DNA of 55,580 nt from DATBFX01 sp036558305 (lineage in GTDB: Bacteria > Chloroflexota > Chloroflexia > Thermomicrobiales > UBA6265), in contig DATBFX010000161.1 in NCBI GenBank assembly GCA_036558305.1, positions 1 to 55,580 of the forward strand, given 5' to 3'. The notes below the pieces were generated by a model. That model was not told the DNA's origin. It searched no databases and saw only the letters and a program-made list of their open reading frames with translations. Position numbers and translations under genes: made by a program. This document shows positions 8,585 through 16,215 of this stretch, piece by piece (within the stretch, counting starts at the first letter, position 1; each line of letters opens with the position of its first letter).

Positions 8585-8975
8585 AGAGACTCCTCCCGCA
8601 ACGTTCTGTCTCGAACAGTCGGTGGCTAGTGCGATCGTTTCCATGATACGACATTCGGGTGACGCGGGTTCGCGTGGCCGTCATGAGCAGTACGCACAGC
8701 CCGAGCCATTGGATGGAACCGAACCGGGTACCCGCATGGAACGCAGACTGATCCGTCCCTGCCCGGTTACCGCAATCGGTGCTGAATGTTTCGACGGTCG
8801 ACCGCGCCAGTCCCTTTGGAGTGGCTGCGGCGACACAACGGTTCCCTGGCAGAGCATCGGGACCTCGTTGAAAATCCGTTGACGAAGTTCTCCCGCCGAC
8901 GGGGTAGGTTGCACCGCCATCGGTCGTGGTCTGATGTTCAGGCACGACCCAATCGCCAAGGAAGGACCTAATCGG
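8585..8975. other. Intergenic region between divergent coxM and phoD
   Basis: 391 bp without a convincing gene. It must hold the promoters of the cox operon (leftward) and phoD (rightward). A TTGACG hexamer occurs at about 8878-8883, but no well-spaced -10 box stands out, and I see no strong operator. Reading frames here lack coding character. Confidence 0.5.
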
Positions 8976-10577
8976 ATGGACCGGTACCGCTTCGAGCGCC
9001 TCCTTCTGCAACGGATGCATCGCCGGCGCTTCCTTGCCGGAGCGCCGGCGCTCGCGGCGGCGACCAGCATGCGCGGTCGGCCGACACGAGCCTTCGCAGA
9101 GGACGGTACGCCGGTCACCGGCTCCAGCCCCTTCTCCCTCGGCGTTGCCTCCGGCGATCCCCTGCCGGGTGGCGTCGTGCTCTGGACCCGCCTCGCGCCC
9201 GATCCGCTCAAAGGCGGCGGGATGGGGCCGGAACCGGTCGACGTTCGCTGGGAGGTCGCCGCCGACGAATCCTTCGGCACCATCGTCCAGAAGGGGACCG
9301 CGACGGCGACCGCGGACCTCGGCCACAGCGTCCACGTCGACGTGACCGGGTTGGCGCCGGGGCGGGAGTATTTCTTCCGGTTCCTGGCCAACGGCGAAAG
9401 CAGCTCGACCGGCCGGACGAAAACGGCACCCGCGGACGGCACGCTGGCGGACCGGCTGCGCTTCGGGTTCGCGTCCTGCGCCCATTGGGAGCACGGCTAC
9501 TTCGTCGCCTACCGCCACCTGGCGGCGGAAGACCTCGATCTGGTTCTGTTCCAGGGCGACTACATCTACGAGTACGCGCCGAACAACGACTACCAGAGCG
9601 GGAACGGGACCAAACCGGTCCGCCTCTTCGCCGGCGACCACGAGGCCAAGACGCTCGCCGACTATCGCGTCCGCCACGGTCAATACAAAACCGACCCCGA
9701 CCTGCAGGAGGCGCACCGCCTCTTCCCCTGGGTTGCCACCTGGGACGACCACGAGGTGGAAAACGACTACGCGGGGACGCATTCGAACAAGGGGGAGCCG
9801 GTCGAAGACTTCTTGCTCCGCCGCGCCGCCGCCTACCAGGCCTACTACGAGCACATGCCGCTGCGACCGGAGTCGATGCCGCAAGGGCCGGACATGCGCC
9901 TGTACCGACGGCTCAACTATGGACGTCTCGCCGAGATCGCCGTCCTCGACACCCGGCAGTACCGCACCGCGCAACCCTGCGGCGACACGGTCGGACCGCG
10001 CTGCGACGCCGCGCTCGACCCCGCGCAAACGATGACGGGTCCGGAGCAGGAGCGGTGGCTGCTGGACGGGCTCGACGCCTCGGCCGCCCGCTGGAAGGTG
10101 ATTTCGCAGCAGGTGATGATGGCGGAGCTCGCCGTCAAGGGGCTCCGCCCCGACACCCTCTACAACGACGACCAGTGGGACGGTTATCCGCTCGCCCGCA
10201 ACCGCATCCTCGGACACATCCGCGAGGCGGGGATCGCCAACGCCGTCGTCCTCTCCGGCGACATCCACTCCGCCTGGGCCAACGACCTCAAAGCCGACTT
10301 CGCCGAGCCGGATTCGTCAACCGTGGCGACCGAGTTCGTCTGCACCTCGATCACCGCCGCCAACCCGATCGGCGGTCGCCTCGCCTTCCTGCTCCCGACC
10401 AATCCCCACGTCAAATTCCTCGACGTCCGCCACGGCTACACCGTCTGCGAGATCACCCCGGACCGCTGGCAGAGCGACTACCGCGCCGTGAAGAGCGTGG
10501 AGACCGCCGACGCCGTCATCGAGGCGATCGGCTCGTTCGTCGTGGAGAACGGCAAGCCGGGGGTTCAAAAAGGTTGA
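8976..10577 (+). CDS. phoD: Tat-exported PhoD-family alkaline phosphatase/phosphodiesterase
   Basis: 533 aa, normal for PhoD. The N terminus has a twin-arginine signal (RRRFLAGAPALAAATS) and a likely cleavage region after AFA. A PhoD N-terminal Fn3-like domain (FSLGVASGDPLPGGVVLWTRL) is followed by the metallophosphatase core: FASCAHWEHGYF, LFQGDYIYEY, ATWDDHEVENDYAG and LSGDIHSAWAND provide the Asp, His and Asn metal ligands (Ca/Fe in characterised PhoD). It hydrolyses phosphomono- and diesters outside the cytoplasm to scavenge phosphate. ATG 8976 is preferred over 8934 because the Tat signal then has usual length. No Pho box was recognised. About 140 bp of its 3' end recur, degraded, at 11674-11883. 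Confidence 0.93.
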   Translation: MDRYRFERLLLQRMHRRRFLAGAPALAAATSMRGRPTRAFAEDGTPVTGSSPFSLGVASGDPLPGGVVLWTRLAPDPLKGGGMGPEPVDVRWEVAADESFGTIVQKGTATATADLGHSVHVDVTGLAPGREYFFRFLANGESSSTGRTKTAPADGTLADRLRFGFASCAHWEHGYFVAYRHLAAEDLDLVLFQGDYIYEYAPNNDYQSGNGTKPVRLFAGDHEAKTLADYRVRHGQYKTDPDLQEAHRLFPWVATWDDHEVENDYAGTHSNKGEPVEDFLLRRAAAYQAYYEHMPLRPESMPQGPDMRLYRRLNYGRLAEIAVLDTRQYRTAQPCGDTVGPRCDAALDPAQTMTGPEQERWLLDGLDASAARWKVISQQVMMAELAVKGLRPDTLYNDDQWDGYPLARNRILGHIREAGIANAVVLSGDIHSAWANDLKADFAEPDSSTVATEFVCTSITAANPIGGRLAFLLPTNPHVKFLDVRHGYTVCEITPDRWQSDYRAVKSVETADAVIEAIGSFVVENGKPGVQKG

Positions 10578-10627
10578 GACCGTCCGGTATGGCGATGGCC
10601 GCGCAACGAGCGACGGGCAACATCGAG

Positions 10628-11077
10628 TCACTGCGCGCGAGGATCGATCGCCCAACCGCACGAGCGGGAAACGGCGATGTAGAGGGCACGGATCTTGACG
10701 TCGCCGCCCGGCTCCTTGGGGCTCTTCGGACCAGACACGTTGGTATGGGCCCGATTGTTCGGTTTGAGCGGATCCTCTGGTTCGTTGAACACCGGGTCAT
10801 GCTCGACGCTGTGGTATGGGATTCTTCTGACCATCCCGACGTTGAGTGAAATCACACCGTAGTCGGCAGGTGGTCGCCGCCTGGCGCGCTGCAGGGTATC
10901 CTGTGGACGAGCGTACCTGCTCCAAGCCGTCGACATCGCGGCGATGCCTCGCTGATCGACGTGGTTCCGAACGACCCGCGGTTCCGGAATCCCTTCCTCG
11001 TCGATGTCGTCCTTGAGGACGCGCACGTAGAGCAGATCGTCGTCCGGAATGTGCTCCTTCGGCCAGGGTTCGGTCAC
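10628..11077 (-). CDS. Uncharacterised protein, second gene of a two-gene module
   Basis: About 149 aa, rich in charged residues, no membrane segment and no domain I can name. It starts in the manner VTEPWPKEHIPDDD, contains VRNHVDQRG and LNVGMVRRIPYHSVEHDPV, and then NRAHTNVSGPK. I recall similar uncharacterised proteins in other bacteria paired with a neighbour like the gene upstream here, but cannot confirm this. GTG 11077 is preferred because it overlaps the TGA stop of the upstream gene (GTGA), the usual sign of translational coupling; a GTG at 11089 is also in frame. The pair converges with phoD and lies between two copies of the phoD 3' end. A toxin-antitoxin-like or immunity role is a guess from architecture only. 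Confidence 0.7.
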   Translation of the reverse strand: MTEPWPKEHIPDDDLLYVRVLKDDIDEEGIPEPRVVRNHVDQRGIAAMSTAWSRYARPQDTLQRARRRPPADYGVISLNVGMVRRIPYHSVEHDPVFNEPEDPLKPNNRAHTNVSGPKSPKEPGGDVKIRALYIAVSRSCGWAIDPRAQ

Positions 11078-11556
11078 GCCAGCAGCCACACCAGCAACTG
11101 CTCGTTCCGCTCACCGGCATCGACTTCGCCCCCGGAATCCCGTTGCGGGTTTTCGTCGTCGTGGGCATAGAAGGTCGCCGGTTCGTCCGGCGCGGCAGGT
11201 ACGTTGATGAGCACGTTCCGGTGTGCTGTTCGCCACTGGATGTCGATGCTTCCCTCATCGCCTTTGGAGATGATCGGGAGCGGAGGCGACATGTTCCTTT
11301 GCCGGTAATGTGCGGTCGCGGCATCAACGACGAGTTCGGCGGTGCGATGCCAGGTCGCCTCGGCATAGCCCGGACTGCCCTCGCCGTCCCAGTCGTCGCC
11401 AAGCGCCAACATCGACCGCGACCGCTCAAGGCGCTCGGCGACTCGGGCCAGGTCCGCGGGCAACCGAAAGACGCCAACCATTGCAGCCGCCGTCGCCGGA
11501 GGTTGCGCAAGTCGCGTGCGTCCCATCTCGCCTTCTCCCATCACCTGACCGCGCAC
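11074..11556 (-). CDS. Uncharacterised protein, first gene of a two-gene module
   Basis: 160 aa, soluble and acidic. A central GDDWDGEGSPGYAEATWHRT segment, then DEGSIDIQW and VLINVPAAPDEPATFYAHDD, suggest an alpha+beta fold; no catalytic motif is recognised. The start could be GTG 11556 (AAGGAG five bases upstream) or ATG 11526 (GGAGAAGG upstream); both have good ribosome-binding sites. Its stop overlaps the start of the next gene by four bases, so the two are very likely co-translated. The 114 bp upstream contain no gene and should hold the promoter. Confidence 0.7.
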   Translation of the reverse strand: MRGQVMGEGEMGRTRLAQPPATAAAMVGVFRLPADLARVAERLERSRSMLALGDDWDGEGSPGYAEATWHRTAELVVDAATAHYRQRNMSPPLPIISKGDEGSIDIQWRTAHRNVLINVPAAPDEPATFYAHDDENPQRDSGGEVDAGERNEQLLVWLLA

Positions 11557-11673
11557 CGTACTCCTTCGCGTGCAACGGACTCCGACATTCTAACCGCGGA
11601 CGTTGCGTGGCGGCGTGAGCGTGTCGAGGCGGTCCCCACGCGTATCGGGCGGTGGCGCCCCAGGAACCGTCCG

Positions 11674-11883
11674 CACGGCTACACCTATCGCGACGTCACC
11701 CCGGACCGCTGGCAAAGCGACTTCCGCGCCGTCAAGAGCGCCGAGACCGCCGACGCCGCGATCGAGGCGATCGGCTCGTTCGTGGTGGAGGACGGGAATC
11801 CAGGGATTGCCAAAGCATGCGGCGGACCGGCAAACTCGGACGTACCACGGCGAGTGGGACCGTTCGCACGAGGCGGGGATTGA
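11674..11883 (+). pseudogene. 3' fragment of a second phoD copy
   Basis: In one frame this stretch reads HGYT.RDVTPDRWQSDFRAVK and then ETADAAIEAIGSFVVEDG, closely matching the last 45 or so residues of PhoD (8976-10577), with high DNA similarity. No start codon, signal peptide or catalytic part of a phosphatase precedes it. It ends at TGA 11881-11883, one base before the GTG of the OsmC gene. It is a remnant of a tandem phoD paralogue or a duplicated 3' end; the two-gene module at 10628-11556 lies between it and the intact gene. Confidence 0.85.
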
Positions 11884-11884
11884 C

Positions 11885-12301
11885 GTGAAGATTCGGGCTC
11901 GGGTCGAGAACAGCTTCGGTGTACATCACACAACCCTGACGACGAACGACAACAGCCACTCCATTGCCATTCCGCCGCGGGAGTCGGGGTTCGGGTCCAG
12001 CGCCAACGGCGGCGAGTTGTTGTTCCTGGCGCTGGCCACCTGCTATTGCAACGACATCTACCGCGAAGCCGCCAAGCAAGGGATCGAGGTCGAACGGGTG
12101 GAAGTCGAGGTCGAGGGGCAGTTCGGCGCGGCGGGGGAACCCGCGAGGGACGTGACCTACCGCGCCAGGGTCGTTGCCCACGCAACCGAAGCCGCAATCC
12201 AGCAACTGATGCGGCAGACCGACTCGCTTGCCGAGATCCAAAACACGCTGCGCGTGCCCACGACCGTCACCCTGGAGCAGATCGAGGCAGTCACGGCGTA
12301 G
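11885..12301 (+). CDS. OsmC/Ohr-family protein
   Basis: 138 aa, the length of OsmC-like proteins. The pattern of an N-terminal beta-sheet, then SSANGGELLFLALATCYCNDIYREAAKQGI with a cysteine pair region at ATCYCND, fits the OsmC family, in which cysteines reduce organic peroxides. The usual catalytic cysteine position (start of the long central helix) is filled; the second is less certain. The start is taken as GTG 11885, giving KIRARVENSFG; a longer start would run into the phoD remnant. It probably acts in the cytosol on organic hydroperoxides or as a general stress protein. Confidence 0.75.
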   Translation: MKIRARVENSFGVHHTTLTTNDNSHSIAIPPRESGFGSSANGGELLFLALATCYCNDIYREAAKQGIEVERVEVEVEGQFGAAGEPARDVTYRARVVAHATEAAIQQLMRQTDSLAEIQNTLRVPTTVTLEQIEAVTA

Positions 12302-12354
12302 CGACCGTGTCTGCCGCAATGTGGTAAAGACGCGCTGCGGCGGAGGTGTCGATC

Positions 12355-12879
12355 ATGGACGAGATCGCGGCGATCGAGGTCCCGGATGCGTCGGCGGAAC
12401 CGCAGGCGTACCGAGCAACGCTCCTGGCGCTCGTCGGCGAACGCGATCCGCTGGACGTCATCGCGGGGACCCCGCGGCGCATCGGTGACCTGATCCAGGG
12501 GCGAGCACCGAGCGACCTCGAGCGGCGGCCGGCCGGCAGCGAGTGGTCGGCCGCGGAAATCCTCGGGCACCTGCTCGACGTCGCGTTCGCGATGGGGTTT
12601 CGCTGGCGGATGATCCTGACGGCAGAGCGTCCCGCCTACCCCGGCTACGACGAAAAAGCCTGGGCCGCGCTGCCCAAGCCACCGATCGATCAACTCTGGC
12701 CGGCGTTGGAAGCGGTACGGGCCTACAACCTCTGGCTGCTCCGCGCGATCCCCCGCTCCGCCTGGAGCCGGGTCGGTCTCCACAGCGAGGTGGGTCCCGA
12801 GACCCTCGAAGCCACGATCCTCGCCTACGCGGGGCACGACCTGGCGCACCTCAACCAGTTGGAACGGTGCCTCGGCTGA
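12355..12879 (+). CDS. DinB/YfiT-like putative metal-dependent protein
   Basis: 174 aa, usual for DinB_2 proteins. The family four-helix pattern is visible: SEWSAAEILGHLLDVAF with the first His, and AGHDLAHLNQLER with two further His that would complete a metal site. Members include thiol transferases and damage-inducible proteins; the substrate here is unknown. ATG 12355 is chosen because GGAGG stands eight bases upstream; GTG 12346 lies too close to it. It follows the OsmC gene by 53 bp on the same strand, so both could belong to one stress-related unit. Its stop codon is directly followed by a heptad array. Confidence 0.8.
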   Translation: MDEIAAIEVPDASAEPQAYRATLLALVGERDPLDVIAGTPRRIGDLIQGRAPSDLERRPAGSEWSAAEILGHLLDVAFAMGFRWRMILTAERPAYPGYDEKAWAALPKPPIDQLWPALEAVRAYNLWLLRAIPRSAWSRVGLHSEVGPETLEATILAYAGHDLAHLNQLERCLG

Positions 12880-12880
12880 A

Positions 12881-12901
12881 AGGCGGAAGGCGGAGGGCGG
12901 G
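12881..12901. repeat. Imperfect (aggcgga) heptad array after the DinB-like gene
   Basis: aggcgga at 12881-12887 and 12888-12894, then gggcggg, starting two bases after the TGA stop at 12877-12879. It also lies just before the convergent GntR stop at 12916. Confidence 0.6.
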
Positions 12902-12915
12902 GGAGAGCGGGGTGC

Positions 12916-13656
12916 TTACCGGCGCGAGTTGGGGTCTTCGGCGCCGGCGAGGGTGACGTCGGCGTCGAGGAGGGTGGGGCTGTGGAGCAGGGCTTCGACG
13001 ACCATGCGCTGGGCGTCGACGACCTGCGCGGCGGCGCAGTCACGGGCGCGGCGAGGGTCGCCGCTCGCGAACGCCTCGATCAACTCCTCGTGCCAGTGGG
13101 CGAACTGGAATTCTGGGCTGCGAAAGCGAAACCCAAGGTTGTAGAGTCGTTCGCTGTCGGAGAGCAGTTGGGCCATCGTCCTGGCGAGCCGGGCGTTGCC
13201 GGAGTGTTGGGCGCTCGCCAGGTGGAAGGCGGTGTTGAGGGGAAAAGCGCCGGTCGGATCGACCAGCAGACAGGCGGCATACCGCGCCTGGATGTCGCGC
13301 AAATGGTCGACGTCGAGCCGGCCGACGGCGAGTTCGGCGGCGGCCGGCTCGATGATGAGGCGCAAGCCGAAGAGATCGCGCACGTCGCGCAGGGTGATCG
13401 GCGCCACGCGATAGCCGTGGCGGCGGATCGGCTGCACCAATCCCTCCTGGGCCAACCGCTGCAGCGCCTCCCGCACCGGCGTTTTCCCGATGCCGTGCGT
13501 CTCGACCAGTTGCCCCTCGGTGACCTGCTCACCGGGCGCCAGATCGCAGCCGACGATCCGGCGGCGAATCCGCGCGTACGCCTCGTCCGCCAGCGACCCA
13601 CCGGTCTCCCCGGCGTGTGCCCGACCGTTCGCCTCCAGACCAGTGCCACCACGCAC
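12916..13656 (-). CDS. GntR-family transcriptional regulator, FadR/FCD subfamily
   Basis: 246 aa. The N-terminal winged helix is clear: SLADEAYARIRRRIVGCDLAPG, then EGQLVETHGIGKTPVREALQRLAQEGLV (recognition helix). A C-terminal FCD all-alpha ligand/metal domain of about 150 residues follows, with AFHLASAQHSGN and HWHEELIEAF histidines at the usual metal positions. GTG 13656 follows GGAGAAGG by five bases. It is the last gene of the minus-strand transport operon, 116 bp after the permease gene and separated from it by a hairpin-forming repeat. It most likely represses that operon in response to a small acid; the operator was not located. Confidence 0.88.
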   Translation of the reverse strand: MRGGTGLEANGRAHAGETGGSLADEAYARIRRRIVGCDLAPGEQVTEGQLVETHGIGKTPVREALQRLAQEGLVQPIRRHGYRVAPITLRDVRDLFGLRLIIEPAAAELAVGRLDVDHLRDIQARYAACLLVDPTGAFPLNTAFHLASAQHSGNARLARTMAQLLSDSERLYNLGFRFRSPEFQFAHWHEELIEAFASGDPRRARDCAAAQVVDAQRMVVEALLHSPTLLDADVTLAGAEDPNSRR

Positions 13657-13670
13657 GTGAGCCTTCTCCT

Positions 13671-13772
13671 AGCCGGTAGCCGGTAGCCGGTACAACGGTG
13701 AGAAGTCATCATCTGTCCGTCTGTCCGTCTGTCCGTCTGTCCGTCTCTCCTACCGGCTACCGGCTACCGGCT
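13671..13772. repeat. Perfect 22-bp inverted repeat of (agccggt) heptads with an (tgtccgtc)n loop
   Basis: Left arm 13671-13692 (agccggt x3 plus a) and right arm 13751-13772 (t plus accggct x3) are exact reverse complements. The 58-nt loop contains about four tandem copies of an 8-bp unit, tgtccgtc (13713-13746). The right arm touches the stop codon of the permease gene (TGA, 13774-13772). The structure fills the gap between that permease and gntR. Confidence 0.95.
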
Positions 13773-14692
13773 CACAGCCGCGACACGCGCGGCGGATCGA
13801 GCGCGCCGCGCAAACCGTCGCCGAGGAGGTTGTACATGAGTACGGTGACGACGATCAACACGCCCGGAAAGGTCGTGATCCACCAGGCGGTCGCCAGGTA
13901 GGTGCGGCCGTCGGCGACCATGTTGCCCCAGCTTGGGGTGGGCGGCGTGACGCCGAGACCGAAATAGCTGAGCGAGGCTTCGACCAGGATCACGATCGCC
14001 ACCCTGAGCGTCGCCGCCACCATCAAGAGCGGGACCAGGTGCGGCAGGATGTGGACGAACAGGATGCGGCGATCCCTGGCTCCGCTGACCCGCGCCGCCA
14101 GCACGAATTCCCTCTTGGCAAGCGAGAGCACTTCGGCCCGGGCGAGACGGGCCGTTTGCGGCCAGGCGGCCAAACCGAGGAACAGGATCAGCAGCAGCAC
14201 GCTCGACCCGTAGATGGCGACGACGGTGATCAACAGGATGAAGATCGGGAACGCCAGGAAGACATCGGCCGTGCGCATCAGCAGGTTGTCCGGCCAACGG
14301 CCGAACCAGCCCGCAACCAGACCGACCTGGGCACCGATCACGATGCTCACCAGCGTCGCCACAACGCTCACGGACAGTGACACCCGCGCGCCCCAGATGG
14401 CGCGGCTGAGGATGTCGCGCCCGAGTCCGTCCGTCCCCATCGGATGGGCGAGACTCGGCGCCTTGAGCCGCTGGACCAAGACCTGGTGGTTGGGGTCCTC
14501 GGGCGCGACGAGCGGCGCCAGGAGGGCGATCAGGTAGAAGGCCAGGAGCACGCCACCGCCGGTGAGGACCCGCCGATTGCGGGCCAACCGCCACCAGACC
14601 GATCGCGAACGGACCGGCCGGGCCAGCGTCGTTCGCGCGGTGCCGCCGCCGATCGTCCAACTCGCCGGTGCCGACGACCCCGAGCTCGCCAT
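13772..14692 (-). CDS. ABC transporter permease, DppC/OppC type
   Basis: 306 aa with about six membrane helices. Family features: an N-terminal helix after RNRRVLTGGGVLLAFYLI, the loop HPMGTDGLGRDILSR that is diagnostic for DppC/OppC permeases, and the EAA-like motif around REFVLAARVSGARDRRI that contacts the ATPase. It forms the inner-membrane channel with the DppB-like permease. Its ATG at 14692 directly follows the TAG of that gene, so the two are coupled. The substrate (di/oligopeptide, nickel or another solute) cannot be told from the permease. Confidence 0.92.
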   Translation of the reverse strand: MASSGSSAPASWTIGGGTARTTLARPVRSRSVWWRLARNRRVLTGGGVLLAFYLIALLAPLVAPEDPNHQVLVQRLKAPSLAHPMGTDGLGRDILSRAIWGARVSLSVSVVATLVSIVIGAQVGLVAGWFGRWPDNLLMRTADVFLAFPIFILLITVVAIYGSSVLLLILFLGLAAWPQTARLARAEVLSLAKREFVLAARVSGARDRRILFVHILPHLVPLLMVAATLRVAIVILVEASLSYFGLGVTPPTPSWGNMVADGRTYLATAWWITTFPGVLIVVTVLMYNLLGDGLRGALDPPRVSRL

Positions 14693-15646
14693 CTACCCGT
14701 ACCGGATGCGGGGGTCGGCCAGCGCATAGCCGATGTCGGCGAGGAGGTTGCCGACGAGCACGGTCAGCGCCCCCAGCATGTTGATCGTCAAGAGCACCGG
14801 GTAGTCGCGGCTGGTGACCGAGTCCAGCGCCAACCGGCCGATCCCCGGCAGGGCGAAGATCGTCTCGACGACGACCGCACCGCCGAGCAAGAACGGCAGG
14901 TAGAACCCGAGCAGGGTGATCACCGGCAGCAGCGAATTCCGCAGGGCGTGCCGAACGACGACCTGGCGCTCCCGCAACCCCTTGGCCCGCGCCAGGCGCA
15001 CGAAGTCCTGACCGAGCGCTTCGAGCATCGACGACCGCGTGTACCGGGCGACGCCGGCCATCGAACCGATGCCGAGGACGAACGTCGGCAGGATCAGGTG
15101 GGGCGCGACCTCCCGCGGGTTCCAGCCGCTGCCGTGCGGCGGTCGGATGCCGCTGGCCGGCAACCAACCGAGCCGCACGGCAAAGACGCTGATCAGCGTC
15201 AGCGCCAACCAGAAGTCGGGGACGGAGAAACCGAAGAGCGTGACGAGCGAGCCGGCGTCGTCGACCCGGCTGTACGGGCGGAGTGCCTGGACGATCCCGA
15301 TCGCCAGACCGCCCGTCACACCGAAGATCAGCGCCAGGACCGCCAGCGTCAACGTCGTCGGCAACCGCTCGCCGATCATCGAAAGCACCGGCCGGTGCGT
15401 CTTGAAAGACCGCAGATCGCCGGTCACCAGACCGCGCATCGTCTTGAGGTACTGGATCGGCAGCGGGTCGTTGAGTCCCAACTGCTCGCGCTCCGCCGCC
15501 AATTGGGCAGCCGACACCCGCTCCGGGTCCGCCAGCAACCGCGCGGGATCGCCCGGCGCCGCGCGAATGACCGCGTACGAAACGATCGAGATCCCGAACA
15601 GGAGCGGGATCATCTGGAGCAGGCGTTTCGCGATGTAGGTGGTCAT
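14693..15646 (-). CDS. ABC transporter permease, DppB/OppB type
   Basis: 317 aa with about six membrane helices. Typical start MTTYIAKRLLQMIPLLFGISI, then APGDPAR, a substrate-path loop of about 100 residues, and the EAA-type motif near QDFVRLARAKGLRERQV. ATG 15646 has GGAG just upstream; an in-frame extension would translate repeat DNA. In normal operons this gene follows the solute-binding protein gene directly; here the two are separated by about 570 bp holding a four-helix-bundle gene between inverted heptad arrays. Confidence 0.92.
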   Translation of the reverse strand: MTTYIAKRLLQMIPLLFGISIVSYAVIRAAPGDPARLLADPERVSAAQLAAEREQLGLNDPLPIQYLKTMRGLVTGDLRSFKTHRPVLSMIGERLPTTLTLAVLALIFGVTGGLAIGIVQALRPYSRVDDAGSLVTLFGFSVPDFWLALTLISVFAVRLGWLPASGIRPPHGSGWNPREVAPHLILPTFVLGIGSMAGVARYTRSSMLEALGQDFVRLARAKGLRERQVVVRHALRNSLLPVITLLGFYLPFLLGGAVVVETIFALPGIGRLALDSVTSRDYPVLLTINMLGALTVLVGNLLADIGYALADPRIRYG

Positions 15647-15657
15647 GATGGCTCCGA

Positions 15658-15692
15658 GTGGCAAGTGGCAAGTGGCAAGTGGCAAGTGGCAA
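15658..15692. repeat. (gtggcaa)x5 heptad array, left end of cassette
   Basis: Five perfect copies of gtggcaa, 12 bases upstream of the DppB-type permease start on the minus strand. Confidence 0.95.
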
Positions 15693-15726
15693 GTCGGGTG
15701 GCCGCGGATTGCTCAGCAATGCGTGG

Positions 15727-16125
15727 CTACACCGTGGGCTGCTTTAGACGCTGACGTTTGAGTTTCGCTTCGACGTGATTGCGCAGTCCGGCGATGACCC
15801 TTGATGTCTCCTCCACCTGGATTTTCAAACGGACGAGCGTTTCGTCGTCGATCAACTCTGCGTCGAAGGCTGCGTACAGCAGCGATCTCGTTTCGCCGCA
15901 GGACCCTTTGGCGATGGTCAGGAAGTTGCGGAACTCGGCGACCCCGTCCCGCTCGAACCCTTCGGCAATATTGGACATCACCGAGAGCGGCGCCCGCTGC
16001 AACTGGTCGGTGATCGGCAGGCGCCGGCTGCGGTCGAACTGGCGCGTAAGCTGATGAACCGCGCGATGCAGTTCTCGCGCCTTCTGCCACGCGATCAGGT
16101 CCTCAAACCGGTCGATCTGCGCCAT
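15727..16125 (-). CDS. Four-helix-bundle protein (23S rRNA intervening-sequence/S23 family)
   Basis: 132 aa. Recognised from FEDLIAWQKARELHRAVHQLT, the LQRAPLSVMSNIAEGFERDG centre and EFRNFLTIAKGSCGETRSLL, the conserved pattern of the TIGR02436/S23 family. Relatives were first seen inside 23S rRNA intervening sequences, form homopentameric helical bundles, and are related to the Avd accessory proteins of diversity-generating retroelements; the cellular role of stand-alone copies is unsettled. No reverse transcriptase lies nearby. Its ribosome-binding site is weak. It breaks the transport operon and is bracketed by inverted heptad arrays, which suggests it arrived as a unit. Confidence 0.9.
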   Translation of the reverse strand: MAQIDRFEDLIAWQKARELHRAVHQLTRQFDRSRRLPITDQLQRAPLSVMSNIAEGFERDGVAEFRNFLTIAKGSCGETRSLLYAAFDAELIDDETLVRLKIQVEETSRVIAGLRNHVEAKLKRQRLKQPTV

Positions 16126-16153
16126 CCAACCCGGCCGCCTTCACCAATCACCA

Positions 16154-16215
16154 GCGACTTGCGACTTGCGACTTGCGACTTGCCACTTGCCACTTGCCAC
16201 TTGCCACTTGCCACT
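16154..16215. repeat. (gcgactt)x4 then (gccactt)x4 heptad arrays, right end of cassette
   Basis: gcgactt four times (16154-16181), then gccactt four times plus gccact (16182-16215). The second block is the reverse complement of the left array at 15658-15692. The array runs onto the stop codon (TGA, 16217-16215) of the solute-binding protein gene. The gcgactt unit recurs at 50101-50139. Confidence 0.95.

Larger units (their letters stand above)
15657..16215. mobile_element. Candidate cassette: four-helix-bundle gene between inverted heptad arrays
   Basis: The left array (gtggcaa)x5 at 15658-15692 is the reverse complement of the right array (gccactt)x4 plus gccact at 16182-16215. Between them lie the 132-aa four-helix-bundle gene (15727-16125), a near-palindrome (attgctcagcaat, 15708-15720) and a second array (gcgactt)x4. 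The unit sits exactly between the stop of the solute-binding protein gene and the ribosome-binding site of dppB, genes usually adjacent. No transposase or target-site duplication was seen, so mobility is inferred from the inverted ends and operon interruption. Confidence 0.5.

Noticed and set aside
15727..16125. Diversity-generating retroelement Avd gene
   Set aside because: No reverse transcriptase, template or variable repeat is nearby; the protein fits the broader IVP/S23 family.
15658..16215. CRISPR array
   Set aside because: Units are only 7 bp, contiguous and without spacers, and no cas genes are present.
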